Below the pieces are notes generated by a model. The model was not told the origin of the DNA. It saw only the letters and a list, made by a program, of their open reading frames with translations, and made no database searches. From Saccopteryx bilineata (Eukaryota > Chordata > Mammalia > Chiroptera > Emballonuridae), in assembly GCF_036850765.1 (NCBI RefSeq), contig NC_089496.1:45808113-45872112 (forward strand): a DNA stretch of 64,000 bases, given 5' to 3'. Every line of letters begins with the position of its first letter. The stretch's first letter is position 1. The position numbers were made by a program, and so were the translations under genes. Positions 25,105-36,364 of the stretch are shown piece after piece.

Positions 25105-25237
25105 TAAGTCTTGGTTAAGTCACCTAATATTACGAGTCTCGCTCTTCTCATAGGTACAATGATGATAATAAATACTTACCTCCATGGCTGGCATTGTTAA
25201 ATGCCACTTCCTATGTAAAGCACAGTAATGCATATAT
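25105..25237 (+). repeat. MIR SINE fragment, host of a hAT insertion
   Basis: It contains 'ttggttaagtcacctaat', 'ataggtacaatgatgataat' and 'aaagcacagtaatgc' in MIR order. The MITE at 25238 lies directly at its end. Confidence 0.6.
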
Positions 25238-25569
25238 CAGGGGTCCACAAACTTTTTACACAGGGGGCCAGTTCACTGTCCCTCAGACTGTTGGAGGGCC
25301 GGACTATAAAAAAAAACTATGAACAAATCCCTATGCACACTGCACATATCTTATTTTAAAGTAAAAAAACAAAACGGGAACAAATACAACATTTAAAATA
25401 AAGAACAAGTAAATTTAAATCAACAAACTGACCAGTACTTAAATGGGAACTATGCTCCTCTCACTGACCACCAATGAAAGAGGTGCCCCTTCCAGAAGTG
25501 CAGTGGAGGCAGGATAAATGGGCTCAGGGAGCTGCATGTGGCCCGCGGGCCGTAGTTTGGGGACCCCTG
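25238..25569 (+). mobile_element. hAT-type MITE, long form, with perfect 8-bp TSD
   Basis: 332 bp with inverted ends CAGGGGTCC...GGACCCCTG and a perfect 8-bp duplication GCATATAT at 25230-25237 and 25570-25577, the hallmark of hAT insertion. Its A+T-rich middle (about 25308-25450) is absent from the short copies at 5980 and 15261. It has no transposase frame, so it depends on a transposase supplied elsewhere. Confidence 0.95.
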
Positions 25570-25577
25570 GCATATAT

Positions 25578-26954
25578 AGAGGAGCCCAATAATTTTTGTT
25601 CTCTTCTTCTTCACTGTATAGATACCCGAGGATGAGACTTTAGTGCCAGACATTGGATGGGAAGTTAAGGAAATATCTCATGCCCGTAATTTTTCCAGAA
25701 TTTTAGGTTGTGACTCAGAAATCCCTTTCATCACTGCAACGGGCCAAGAGACTAAAACCTCCCAAAGGCGTTAGTCACACTGAGGCGGGTTTGGTGTCTA
25801 TGATCCAGACCCAGCAGGAGATGGGCTTTCTGTTGTTACAGGTGATTCTCATATAAATCAAATCTCAGGGCTTCCCCAGTGTTTCCTTTGACAACCCAGG
25901 TAATGCAGTATACCCACTGTTTATTTTTAGGAAGGTTTGACAGATGTTGGCTAGGCTGACTTCCAGGTCAGAAAAAATGTTTAAGAATGATTTCTTCGGA
26001 GCAAAATAATAGAAGTTCCCATGGGAGAAATCAAAATGCAAACCTTAATATTTTTAGAACACATTCACCTATGCTTAGTTCCTTATCCACACCAATACCA
26101 TCTCGCTTTCCTTCTTTGGCATTTGAGTAACTTCCTGGAAAGGCGTGCTTCCTTCAACGTCTGGGTGTTCAGGACTACCCGAGTTTTAGTTACCATGGAA
26201 CATTATTGAGGAAGCAAAATAAACTTCCTCTCTGGACAGATCCGCCTTCAGGCTGAGTCCATGGTTTGGTCAATCTTGGGCCTGATCAGGCAAAAAAGTC
26301 TGTGCAGCCACGTCGGCTGGCCATGCTGGAAATTTCAAGGCCAGCCGTGCCCCAAAACAGGGCTGCTCACCTGCCAGTCCTGCTCCTCCTGGGGGAGGGG
26401 CCCAGGAGGGAATACTGGCTTATGCACAGGTCCATATGAACTTGGAGCACCGGCCCTTGACCATGCAGTTCATTCTTGTTCCCTTTTTCATTGCAAATGG
26501 ACACACTGAGCGATACCCTCCGTTCTGTACTCAGAGCTAAGCCATCCACCCCTTATGACTGTGACAGCAGGTGTTTAAAATCTGGATCTGGGCTCGATGA
26601 CCCTCACTGAGAGCAGGAAAAATGGTGAAATGCTAAGTCAGTGACAGTGGCACAGCCTTGACTCTCCCACCATGTATCAGAGGAGACAGCCACTTGTCAG
26701 GAAATCAGAGTTGAGATATGACATACACCCTGGCTCTTTTGTGCCAACCTGGTTAGTTCTATTTTCCAAAAACAAGTTTGAGACTATCACCACCACAGTT
26801 ACTATTATTCCTTCCTAAGTAAGAGCTGAAAGACTAACGTTTTTCCCCGGTAAGCATCTGTCCTTCTGTCTTTCCTCTTGTGACTGGAACCATCATCCAG
26901 AGATGAGTGTCACGCAAGTGCATCTCTCAGTGTTGACCAAAATGCCCTCCTTGG
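25578..26954. other. Unique intronic sequence
   Basis: No repeat or gene recognised. Short frames at 26261-26549 overlap on both strands without features. Confidence 0.5.
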
Positions 26955-27126
26955 AAAACCACTCCTGCTTCAGAATCACCAGCATCACCAGTATCACCCA
27001 GAAACTCCCTAAAAACACAAGTTCTGGGGCCCTACCCTAGACCAATTCGGTACGTTTGGATATGGCAAGTTCCGGACTCGAGGCCGATGCTGTTGGTCTG
27101 GGGACCACCCTTTGAAAACCGCTATT
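26955..27126. mobile_element. MER5A-like hAT DNA transposon remnant
   Basis: The middle 'ggggccctaccctagaccaatt' and right end 'ggtctggggaccaccctttgaaaacc' match the near-palindromic MER5A consensus, as does the left 'ttcagaatcacc'. It is an old, inactive non-autonomous element. Confidence 0.7.
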
Positions 27127-27394
27127 GTAAGAAAAACAGTACTCTTTAAGAATTCTCTTGCCCAATATGCTCACCATGTGTTTAATATTACCCTTCTCTT
27201 GGGGATTTACAATGGACATTGACATTTTAAAGGCTTGAAGAAGTTCTTCTTCAACCCACCATCCTTCTAACTTGTTATTTGACCCCAGAACTTTTTTCCC
27301 CCCATGGAACGGCCGCTGACATCCCACAGAGCCATGGTTCGTTGGAACCTACTTCGCGTGACTATCGTAGAGAGAGGTTAAGATATCCGGACTC

Positions 27395-27545
27395 ACTGGT
27401 TATGTGGCATCACCAAGTCACTTAAGTCCTCTGAGCCTCCATTTCTATCTCCCTTGCAAAATGATGGTAGGGTTGAGGCAAAATTACAGGTGAAGTGTCC
27501 CATATGGTGCCTTGTATATGAAACATACTTAATAAATGAGAAGTA
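27395..27545 (+). repeat. MIR SINE fragment
   Basis: In MIR order: 'accaagtcacttaagtcctctgagcctcca', 'gcaaaatgatggtagg', and an end in 'acatacttaataaatg'. Confidence 0.7.
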
Positions 27546-29689
27546 TGTTTGTTTAGTTCAAGTCAGAGCTATGCTGACATTTGCCCCACCCATTCTCCCT
27601 TTGAATGTACGGATACTTCAGGACATTTTGAATGTGACCAAAGATTTCTTGAATCTTGGGGCTTATAGTTTCTGTCTTCAGGTGAGCAGATTTTCCTAAT
27701 ATGGATTATGATTGAGTCTGCATCATTGTTCTGTAATTGTCAAGGGGAGTATTTTCATGAGGATGATACACAACCAACAGGTTGTTTTAGAGGATGCAGT
27801 GACATCAGGTGTGCTTAGCATTTCAATTCTTAAAGTATATAAAAGTAGTTTATGAGCGTCAATGTGCTATAGAAGTGAGTGTTTGTGATTGTAATTCTTG
27901 CTACCTTGACAAATGTTTTAGGTTAAAAAAAAATGGTCTGCCATTGAAGAATAGGTGTTTTTGTGTTTTTTTTTTTCAAGAAAGAATATGCTATTTCTTT
28001 TACTTCTTCAGCCATCATCTGACCATTATCCATCTTGGAATCTCTTTGGGGTGGGGCATTCACAGTTTTAGGCCTATCCAGGGTCTGTCACTTCAAGGCT
28101 GGACCCCAGAGAGACAATGAGAAGGATGAGCATTAAATGACTTTGTAATAAGTTTCCATAACTGAGGAAACGGTCCAGTTTTCTGAGGCAACAAACTCTT
28201 AGAGGCGGGGGGATGTGATTTATGAGGAAAAGTAACAGATTCCCAGTTCTCTCTGCGAGCAACTCTAAAGCCGTAGTCTGGCGCACGCCACTGGTTTCCA
28301 TAACATCATTGTGTGACTTGATGGGTTATGTCCCCAGACCAGCTGGCCCCTGGAAGGAGCAAGACTGCAGTGTTCCCACCCCGGAATGCAGGGAAGGGGT
28401 CGGCTGCCTGGGAAGCTCAGCTGATGGACTGCTCCGGTGAGGCCCGGGAGTAGCTGCTGAGGGTGGGGAAGGGGCCTTCTGAGCGGCTCCTCGCAGGGAG
28501 CCATGTTGGCAGGCAGAAGAGGGTGGATCAAGAAAGTAGGAAAGGAGTGAGGCAAGGGAAAAAAAAAATTACAGATGTCCCAAGTTTCCACAATTTTATC
28601 AAAATTTTTTCCATGACTCATCTTGTGACTTTTCCCAAAAACTTAATATGATAAAACCACTGCCCTAAGTATAATTAAACTGCAATTACCCAAGAGTATG
28701 AGGGTGGTGCATTTTCATCCAGCTCTTCATCCCCCTAAACACCACCCAATCCAAGGCGGGGAGCGTAAGGAACAGAAATCATCTCTCACTCCTCCCATCC
28801 TGTCTCCTCGTGCTCCCTGGTCCTCTACCAGGGGCAGCAAAACAGAAGGCGTTCCCGAGTCATTTCCTCCCACTCAGAAGTGGTGAAGGAAAGGGAAGGC
28901 GGAGTCGAGGGAGCCCGGGTCTGTCTCTTGTTTGTCAATTCAACCCAACCTCAAGATAAGTTTGGCCCCGAAAGGCTTTGCCTTACCTTTCCGTATGTTA
29001 ATCTGCAGGGAGGTTTCCCTGATGGTGGGGGGGTTGGGGAAACTTGATAATGACACTGGCTACTGCTAACTGATCGCCTACTATCTGCCAGCGACCCCAC
29101 CACCATCTCTTATCCCCTCAGCGCTCTTCAAGGCGGGTTTTTATCGGTTACAGTTTTACTGATAAGAAACGAATCTCAGTGATTCAATGATCCGCTCTTA
29201 GTCTCAGTGGCAGAGCAGGGATCTAAACTTGGCGAATTCCCCAAGCCCCCCCCCCCCAATCCCGCCACCCCCCCCCCCCCATGCTGAAAGGAGCAGTGGC
29301 GAATGTGACAGGAACAAAAGCAGTGCAGAGTTGCTGTTACTGCCTTTGGAGGCCTCCAGGCTGTTTGTCACAGGCTCCCGCTGCAGCCGACCCTTGTTTT
29401 CCTCACTGCACCGGATGAAACGGGTCGTGCTTGACCTGGAAGGTGTTGAAAGGCCTGCCGCTGCGTGTAGCTCATCGAAGGAGACAAGGTTCGCCATAGC
29501 CGCGACCTGGGAAGGTGCCGTGGTCCAGCTGGACCCCTCCGCGGTCACTCGGGGGTGGCTCGGGCCGCTCTCCAGAGTGCACGGAGCCATAGCCAATGTC
29601 AAGGGCTCCTAATGTCCAAGCAGGAAACTGTGACTGAAAAGCTGAAAAAACATATGATCCCATAAAAAGCGTCCTCTGGGGAAACAAGC
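27546..29689. other. Unique intronic sequence with a poly-C cluster
   Basis: At 29246-29280 two C-runs (10 and 13 C) flank a short spacer. The opposite strand is therefore a strong G-quadruplex candidate. The 29229-29612 frame begins in this cluster (a run of prolines) and is not considered a gene. Confidence 0.55.
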
Positions 29690-30080
29690 CATTAGTCAGC
29701 CTTATTTATTTATTTTTCCTTCTTGCTGCAAAGTTCAATATGTACGAGGGAGCTGTGATTATCATATAAAAGGCTATGCAAAATTGCCCTCCCCGGCCGG
29801 CCGAGGCTGAAGAAAGCTTTACCCTGGCCCCTTGCCACAGTGAGCTTTGTTTGTGTTCCTCAGATTCCCAATGCTCTGACCACAGTTGTGATGGCCCAGT
29901 CGGAGCACAAGTGCGTCTCAAAATAAACAAGCAGGGCTGGGACTCTCCCGAGAGTGTCCTCTCATCTCCACCCGCACTGCTGCCTTTTATCCCGTCTGAC
30001 GACACAGGCCGGCCCAACCGGGCAGCGGCGGCCTTATTAAGACAAGATCTTCTGCAGGAAAAATGTGCTTAATGAGCTTA
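29690..30080. promoter_or_regulatory. Possible conserved noncoding segment (weak)
   Basis: Repeat-poor sequence with words such as TGATTATCATATAAAAGG, CTATGCAAAATTG and AATGTGCTTAATGAG, plus an embedded G+C-rich part. It is only suggested by appearance. Confidence 0.22.
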
Positions 30081-30361
30081 GGAAATACCTTGTGGTCATG
30101 AAAGAGTAATACAATTTCCGCTTTCTTGGGCAAGATCAGGAAACCCTGACTGTCCACTCTTAGTTTTTGCCAGTTTTATTTGGGAATGTGCTTTTGGAAG
30201 GTGAAATAAAAAATTATTTTTAAATTGGTAGCAAGAAAGAGTCTCAATATGATCTTTTGAGGAAAACCCCCTGGTCGAAACGTGAATGCCAGATAACCAC
30301 GCCTCCCTGTCCTTCAGGGATCTATTGGCACTAGAGATGCCCAGTTTTTCTTCTTACCATC

Positions 30362-30689
30362 TGTGTTACAGTCCTAGGACTTCTGTAATAAAGTGCCACG
30401 AACTGGGTGGCTTAGGACATCAGATATTTCCTGCCTCGTAGTTCCGGAGGCTGGAAGTCCATGAGCAAGGTGTGGGCTGGTTCCTTTGGAGAGCTGTGAG
30501 GGGGGAGACTCTCTCATGCCTGCCTCCGAACTTCGGGTGCTTTGCTGGCGGTCTTGGGGTGTTCCCTTGGCTTGTAGACGCTTCGCCCAGATCTCTGCCT
30601 TCATATTCATACAGTGTTCACCTTGTGGCTCTGTCTCTGTTCAGATTTCCCCTTGTTATTATTTTTTTTTCTTCGCCCCTTGTTATTTT
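30362..30689 (-). mobile_element. MLT1-type MaLR LTR, first part
   Basis: Reversed, this follows an ancient mammalian MaLR solo LTR: '...taataaagtgccacgaactgggtggctta', 'ggaggctggaagtccatgagcaaggtg', 'cttggcttgtagacgc'. The retroelement is long dead and no coding region is present. It resumes at 30880. Confidence 0.75.
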
Positions 30690-30879
30690 TTTATTTTTTT
30701 TAAATTTTGTTTATTTACTTTAGTAAGGAGAGAGAGAGAGAGAGAGAGAGAGAAGGAAGAGCGGAGGGGCAGGAAGCATCAACTCCCATCTGTGCCTTGA
30801 CCAGGCAAGCCCAGGGTTTTGAACCAGCGACCTCAATGTTCCGGGTCGATGCTTTATCCACTGCGCCACCGCAGGTCAA
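30690..30879 (-). mobile_element. tRNA-derived SINE nested in the MaLR LTR
   Basis: On the minus strand, a head of 'cctgcggtggcgcagtgg' type, a B-box-like 'ggttcaaaaccctg', a pyrimidine-rich body with (CT)n (GA at 30728-30753 on +) and an A-rich tail. It splits the LTR, so it is younger. Confidence 0.85.
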
Positions 30880-31053
30880 GCAAATTCCTCCTTTTTAGAG
30901 GCCACTAATCAAATTGGATGAGAGGCCCAACAGACTCTATCTTAATTATATTTGCAACGATCCTATTTCCAAATAAGTTCACATTCTGAGATACTGGGGG
31001 TTAGGCCTTCAATATCTGGATTTGGGAAGTGACACAATTCAACCCCTAATACC
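30880..31053 (-). mobile_element. MLT1-type MaLR LTR, second part
   Basis: Continues with 'ccactaatcaaattggatgag', 'tatttccaaataagttcacattctgag', 'actgggggttagg' and an end in 'tcaacccctaatacc', the inverted LTR start. Confidence 0.75.
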
Positions 31054-31179
31054 ATCTGACATTGGCATCCAACTTCTCTTTACATTGGCATTCTGAAAGT
31101 AGACCAACAGGAAAGCGTGTGGAGACCTAATTAAAAACCGAGGCTAGAAGGTTATCAGTGGAAAACTACTGGTTCAGTT

Positions 31180-31506
31180 CGAGTCTCCAATATTTGCTTG
31201 TAATTCAGGGTTTTGTAAGACCTGGAGGAAGCCACCGTCACACAGTGAGGACACTCAAACGGCGCCAGGGAGAGGTCCGTGTGGCCTCCTGTCACAAGAG
31301 CTGTCTGAGTGACCTGGTTGGAGCAGATCTACTAGCCCCAGTCAGATCTTCAGATGAGTGCAGACCCAGCGGTGTCCTGAGCTGGAGCCACTCAGCTAGC
31401 CCACGACTGGATCCCTGACCTAGAGAGGCTGTGGGATTACAGTGTTTATTGTTGTAAGTCACTATGTTCGGGGTGGTTTGTTATGCAGCTGCAGTGCTCT
31501 AATACA
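31180..31506 (+). mobile_element. MaLR/ERVL-type LTR 3' part
   Basis: It ends with 'gtgtttattgttgtaagtcac', 'gtggtttgttatgcagc' and 'ctaataca', the typical 3' end of MaLR-class solo LTRs in plus orientation. The left boundary is uncertain. Confidence 0.5.
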
Positions 31507-32395
31507 GCTCTTGGCATCCCAACCCCCAGAAAGTAAATCTGGCCCTCCTTTGTGAATAGCATCTACCGTCCAGCCAATGTCAAGGGAAAAAGAGACTCAG
31601 ACCAACAGTGCTTCAGGCTGAGGGGTAAGAAAGTTTTCTGGTTTTGTTAGTTTACTTTGGTTTTTCAAGGAAATATAGGAAAATGTACTGCCAAAGTGAC
31701 TGAAAATAGACGTATTTGTTGACTATGAGGCTAATGTGGCAACTTTGTCCCCTTGAGCAGCAGGAAGAGCCCAGAGTTCTAGAGCCAAACCATCTGTGTT
31801 CAAACCCCAGCTTTTTACCAACGGTGCAATATTAGGGACGTTAGTGTACCTCTCAGCCTTAGTTTTCTCATCTGTAACATGGGACAATAATAGCTCATTG
31901 AAAAGAACTAATACAGGCCATAGTTTAGGGCTGTGTTTGGCACCTGGTAAGAATTCTCCAGTTTTGAGAACACAGGGGTAGGAAGGTAACACTTAGGGCA
32001 GGAAAGGTCCCATAGTTGAATTAGGATGCATAAGACAGAGGCAGCCTTTTAGGAAACGGGAACTCAGAACTTGTGTAATGTAGGTAAGACTGTGCTCTGA
32101 GGATGTACCTTCTTCAACCTTTATAAGTACATGGACATAAACCTAGCAGGGAAAGTAACGGTCCCTAATTATAGAAAGGATACTGAAGCCAGCTGCGTTG
32201 CTCAGGGCCGTAGATCCCGAGTGACTAGAATCACCTGCCCCAGCGGTGCCATCAGAGTCACTGTCCTGTCCTTTTGTTTATACCTACACTTTACATGGTG
32301 ATGATGACCTAATGCATACAGAAAGTTAGATCACACCTATCACATATGAAAGTCATATGACTAAGAACTCATTTCAGAAAGTAGATTTCCTAAGG
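31507..32395. other. Intronic sequence with a MIR
   Basis: A MIR in plus orientation is visible at about 31765-31960 ('tgtgttcaaaccccagc', 'ttagttttctcatctgtaac'). Nothing else is recognised. Confidence 0.6.
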
Positions 32396-32715
32396 CAGGG
32401 GTTGGGAACCTTTTTGGTTGAGAGAGCCATGAACGCCACATATTTTAAAATGTAATTCCGTGAGAGCCATACAGTGACCCGTGTACGTTACGCATTATCC
32501 AATAAAAATTTGGCGTTGTCCCGGAGGACAGCTGTGATTGGCTCCAGCGACCTGCAACCATGAGCATGAGCGATAGGAAATGAATGGATTGTAATACATG
32601 AGAATGTTTTATATTTTTAACGTTATTTTTTTTTTATTAAAGATTTGTCTGTAAGCCAGATGCAGCCATCAAAAGAGCTACATCTGGCTCGTGAGCCATA
32701 GGTTCCTGACCCCTG
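32396..32715 (+). mobile_element. Second hAT-type non-autonomous family, with TSD
   Basis: 320 bp from CAGGGGTTGGGAACC to GGTTCCTGACCCCTG. Flanks TCCTAAGG (32388-32395) and TCCTAAAG (32716-32723) match at 7 of 8 bases. Near the termini it contains paired 'gagagccat' and 'tgagccata' type motifs. It has no transposase frame and its interior is unrelated to the 25238 family. Confidence 0.9.
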
Positions 32716-34079
32716 TCCTAAAGGATGTTATGTTTTAATTTCTACTTGATAAGAAGTTTCCCACTTATCATTTCCAAGAGGCTAAGGGATATTTTTTTAT
32801 AGAGTTTGAGCTCTGCATTATATAAGACATTATTCTTTCTAAGAAGCCTTCAATGGGCTTAGTCCAGAATTGGGCAGAGATGGCCTCCTCTTCTGTTCTG
32901 AAAGAGTTTATAAATTCTGCTGTCTATTTTTACTTTTGGGTACAATAACCAGATAGCATAATGTGGGGTGCCCGTCAAAGCCAAAGTGCTGAGAGGTGTG
33001 TCTTGTCCTCTTCTCCCTCCTCCCTTCTTTCTGATTCCCTCCTCCACCTCCTTCTCCACTTGCCCCTCCCTCTGCCCTCTTCTTTTCTCTCTCTCCCCCT
33101 CCCTTCCTCCCTCCTCCCTTCTTCCCTTCCTTCCTTTCTTCCTCCTCTTCCCCCTCCTCATTTCTTCTTCTAAATGATGCTACGTGGGCTGGGTCAACAT
33201 CTCCCTTTCAAATAAAAAACAAGTGAAAACAGTTCCGGGTTACAACAACAGGTCACACTTGGACTCCAACACGGGCTTTTGAAACAGGGTTTTTCAGTTA
33301 CGTTCTGGGGACCCAGATCCCGCCACTCAACCTGGTAAAAGCCAATCCGTATCTGCTGTGAGAACAGTATTATCCCGACAACTTCTGGTGAAAAGAATCC
33401 CAGACCAACAGCGCCTCAGGCCTCAGGGATTGGAATTTCCAGAAAGGGGGGAAAAAAAAAGGGCATTCTGATCCAGTCGCCCTTCATATTGTTGTCTCCT
33501 CGTCCAATTTGCTAGAGAATTTCCCACTGGCTCTTGGCTCATTCTCAAATTGGAGTGCAGTCTCTCAGAGATTACTCTGTATGCTGAAAGACAAGGAACT
33601 CTTTATCCAGCGGAATGGGGAGGCCCTGGCTTCTAGGAAGGGCAGATAGATGGGTGCTCTGGCCCCTGTGTCTTAGCCGTCCACTCCCTGCCCCTCCCTG
33701 CAGAGCCCTCTCCAGGCTCCGCCCTCTCCCCCTGGGGGACGAGCTGTGTGGACCCCCTTACTAGGGCTGAAGGGAGAACACACTTGTAAACTCTATAGGC
33801 CTTAAGGCAACCCCTGCCCTAATTGGGGGACCTCTTGCGGAACTATTACTGCAGTGAGATGACACTCCCAGCTGGGAATTGCTGTGTGGGGGGTGGGGTG
33901 GGTGGGGGGTTCTTCTTTTTCCTTACTTTCCTCCAAATATAAGAATTTTCAAACAAGACAATACTTTCTTCTCTTCTTGTCTACTGTCTCTTTTCATTTA
34001 TCTTGCTTTCTCTTGCCTGTGCCTGTGTAAGAGGCCTGGGTGGGTTTCAGTCCCCATCTTTGTGTCACCGTGAGGAACA
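32716..34079. other. Intronic sequence with a polypyrimidine tract
   Basis: From 33003 to 33172 the + strand is almost entirely C/T (CTCC, CTTCC units). The rest (32724-33002, 33173-34079) holds nothing recognisable. Confidence 0.65.
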
Positions 34080-34255
34080 TTTATGTAGCGCTTCCATATT
34101 CATTCATTCGGTCCTCACAACAACGCGTTGAGGCCGGTTCTGCTGTTCACCCTATGTTGGAGGTTAAAGGTCAGAAAGATGAGGTGACTTTCCCAGGGTC
34201 ACCTAGCTACTAAGTGACAAAGCCCAGGTTTGAACTCAACTGGTCTGATACCGGG
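34080..34255 (-). repeat. MIR SINE fragment
   Basis: Inverted MIR order: 'cctcacaacaacgcgttgagg', 'aaagatgaggtgactttcccagggtcacctagct', 'gcccaggtttgaac'. Confidence 0.75.
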
Positions 34256-34635
34256 GTCTGAGTTCTCAAATCCCTGACGTCCCACATCACTTCCCTCATG
34301 TTATTTACTGATTTTTAGGGATTCACTCTTGGTTTCTTATTGGAGAATTTACGTGTTGCTGCCCCTTTCTGGGGTTCCTCCCCGTCCTGGGTGATTATGC
34401 AGCGAGGTAAGACAAACCCTTTGCCAATAGCATGATCTCCCGCTTTACACCCCCTCCTTGAATCAGGCCCAGCACGGTCATGCGGGGGCAGTCCACGAGG
34501 AGTGCTGGGCAGGCCTGGTGTGACAACGGACACACGTCTTCCTGCAGAAAAACTCACGCTTGTGGGCTTAAGAGTGGGGGCTTTGTCCCTGCTGGCTGCA
34601 GATATCCAAGTCCTCCGTGGTTAGTCTGTTTTCTT

Positions 34636-35056
34636 CAGGAAAGGCGGGGAAGGAAGGGAGGAAGGAAGGGAGGGAGGGAGGGAAAGAAGGAAGGAAGGAT
34701 GGATGGAAGGAAGGCAGGGAAGGACAAAGGAAGGATGGAGGGAGGGAGAGAGGGAAAGAGGAAGGAAGAAAGAGGGAGAGGAAGGAAAAAAGGGTGAGAG
34801 GAAAAAGGGGGGTGGATGGAGAGACAGAGGGAGGAAGAAAGGAAGGAAAGATGAAAGGAAGCAAGAGAGGGAGAAAAGAAAAGAGAAGGAAAGGAAGGAA
34901 GAGAAAAGAAAGGGAAGGGAAACAAAGGAAGAAGGAAGCAAGGATTGAGGGAAGAAAGGAAGGAAGGGAGGGAGGGAAGGAAGAAGGAAGAAGGAAGAAA
35001 AAAGGAAAAGACACTAATGGAAAGGAGAAAAGAAGGAAGAAAGGAAGAAAAGACTA
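34636..35056 (+). repeat. (GGAA)n/(GAAGG)n polypurine tract
   Basis: About 420 bases of almost pure A/G with dense GGAA words. GGAA is the ETS core, and GGAA microsatellites can act as enhancers when bound by some ETS fusion proteins; any role here is speculation. The large Lys/Glu/Gly/Arg frames across it are artefacts. Confidence 0.95.
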
Positions 35057-35136
35057 TGGCTTGTCACAGCGGCTGTGGGTTTTCAGGGAAGATGCCGTCT
35101 GTTCTCGTGGGCCCGGCCGCTTCTGTAGCGTGTTTC

Positions 35137-35286
35137 CTTCTCTCCCTGGTCGGGTCTCACTGTGGTCCTCCCAATATTTCACGTTTTGCAGCCTCATTAT
35201 GCTCTTCAGGTTTCCTATCCATAAAGAAAGAATGAGAAAAAAAATATGTTGCAACTTAATTGAAACACATCAGTTCAAATCAAGAT
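35137..35286 (+). repeat. Local duplicate block, copy A
   Basis: About 150 bp similar to 36213-36364 (1.08 kb downstream). The best part is a near-identical core 'ataaagaaagaatgagaaaa' followed by 'gcaacttaattgaa.cacatcag'. Flanks on either side do not align. Confidence 0.75.
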
Positions 35287-35475
35287 TCTGAGCCCAGAGC
35301 TCTAAACGGGTCCCTCGGAGACCCCGAGTCTTTGTTGTGGCTGCGGCCGGAGTGTTTACTGTTGCAAGTCCCTCCTCAGTGCATGTCCCGATTTCCCCAT
35401 CTGGGCAACAGGCAGTCTGCCCCAGGAACCGGTAGGCCAGCGCTCGAAAGCACCTCGAGTCTGTCGGGCACACTG

Positions 35476-35512
35476 CTTTCTATTAAGCAGTTTGGGGTGC
35501 AGTTTGGGTTTC
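35476..35512 (+). repeat. Local duplicate block, copy C
   Basis: About 37 bp (ctttctattaagcagtttgg followed by a gcagtttgggtttc part) matches 37145-37182, 1.67 kb downstream, with few differences. Confidence 0.65.
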
Positions 35513-36094
35513 TCTCTAGCTTCCTCTTTCTATTTCAAAGACAGAAGAGTTGCAAGAAAACAGCAGGAAACGCCTGCCTTTCAGACTTCGCAGAGCCAAC
35601 AGGACGTGGCGGCTGCCGGCCCCCGACGCTCTCGGCTCGTCCTCGCCTCCCTCCGCCACTTCTCTGTCCCTCCGCCACTTCTCTGTCCCTCCACCGCAAG
35701 GTGCGTCTCCCTGGCATGTCGTCCTTGCCGCCTGCCTGCCAAGTACCGACTGACTTCCCGACCGGCTCTGAAACCCGGTGGTTCTCCTAGTGGGGGAGCT
35801 CTGCTCCTGCTCTTGGCAGACCTGATCCAGCCCAGACCTCCAGTCCCTTGCAACGGGATTTGACAGCTTCACAAGGCAGCAGTGTGTTGGCCTGACCAGC
35901 CGGGGGTGGGGGGGGGTGGGGGGTTCTGGAATCATTTCATGAATAAGATTCACTTCCAGCATTCCAGTCTAATGCCGGTCATCAGTCTTAACGTATTAAC
36001 ATTATTAATAGTCTCAGGACCATTAGAGATCATCTCTGCTGCTGGTCACGGAGTATTCACCAGGTGCTGAGCCATATACTAATTGCTTGTGAGC
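35513..36094. other. Intronic sequence, locally G+C rich
   Basis: A G+C-rich, CpG-containing stretch at about 35590-35800 includes a tandem 22-bp repeat (ccgccacttctctgtccctc, twice at 35653-35692). Overlapping frames on both strands reflect composition. There is no promoter proof. Confidence 0.5.
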
Positions 36095-36212
36095 GCGTGC
36101 CCATCAGTAGTATTTATGTGCACAATTGTATTCAATTCTAACACAATTCTAAAATGTGGCTATTTGATGCCCACTTTACAGAGGAAGAGACTGAAGCCCA
36201 GAGCAGTTTAAC
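36095..36212 (-). repeat. MIR SINE fragment
   Basis: Contains 'gcccactttacagaggaagagactgaagcccagag' in the inverted MIR position. Confidence 0.6.
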
Positions 36213-36364
36213 TTTTTCTCCTTGGTTGGGTCTCACTATTGTTTTGCTGAAATTTTGCATTTTGAAACCTAATTATGTTCTTTAGGTTTCTTATCTATAA
36301 AGAAAGAATGAGAAAAAAAATATATGTCGCAACTTAATTGAAGCACATCAGATCAAGTCAAGGT
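36213..36364 (+). repeat. Local duplicate block, copy B
   Basis: Partner of 35137-35286. It differs by scattered substitutions and a 2-bp TA insertion in the 'aaaatatatgtcgc' part. Confidence 0.75.

Noticed and set aside
29229..29612. 127-codon frame starting with a proline run
   Set aside because: It begins in poly-C sequence and overlaps an antisense frame of similar length, with no recognisable features.
34617..35291. 224-codon frame rich in Lys, Glu, Gly and Arg, and antisense Ser/Phe/Leu/Pro frames
   Set aside because: They translate the polypurine tract, which has no stops because of its composition.
35590..35800. Alternative CREB5 promoter or CpG island
   Set aside because: The G+C-rich stretch is short, contains a small tandem repeat, and no coding or non-coding first exon is visible.
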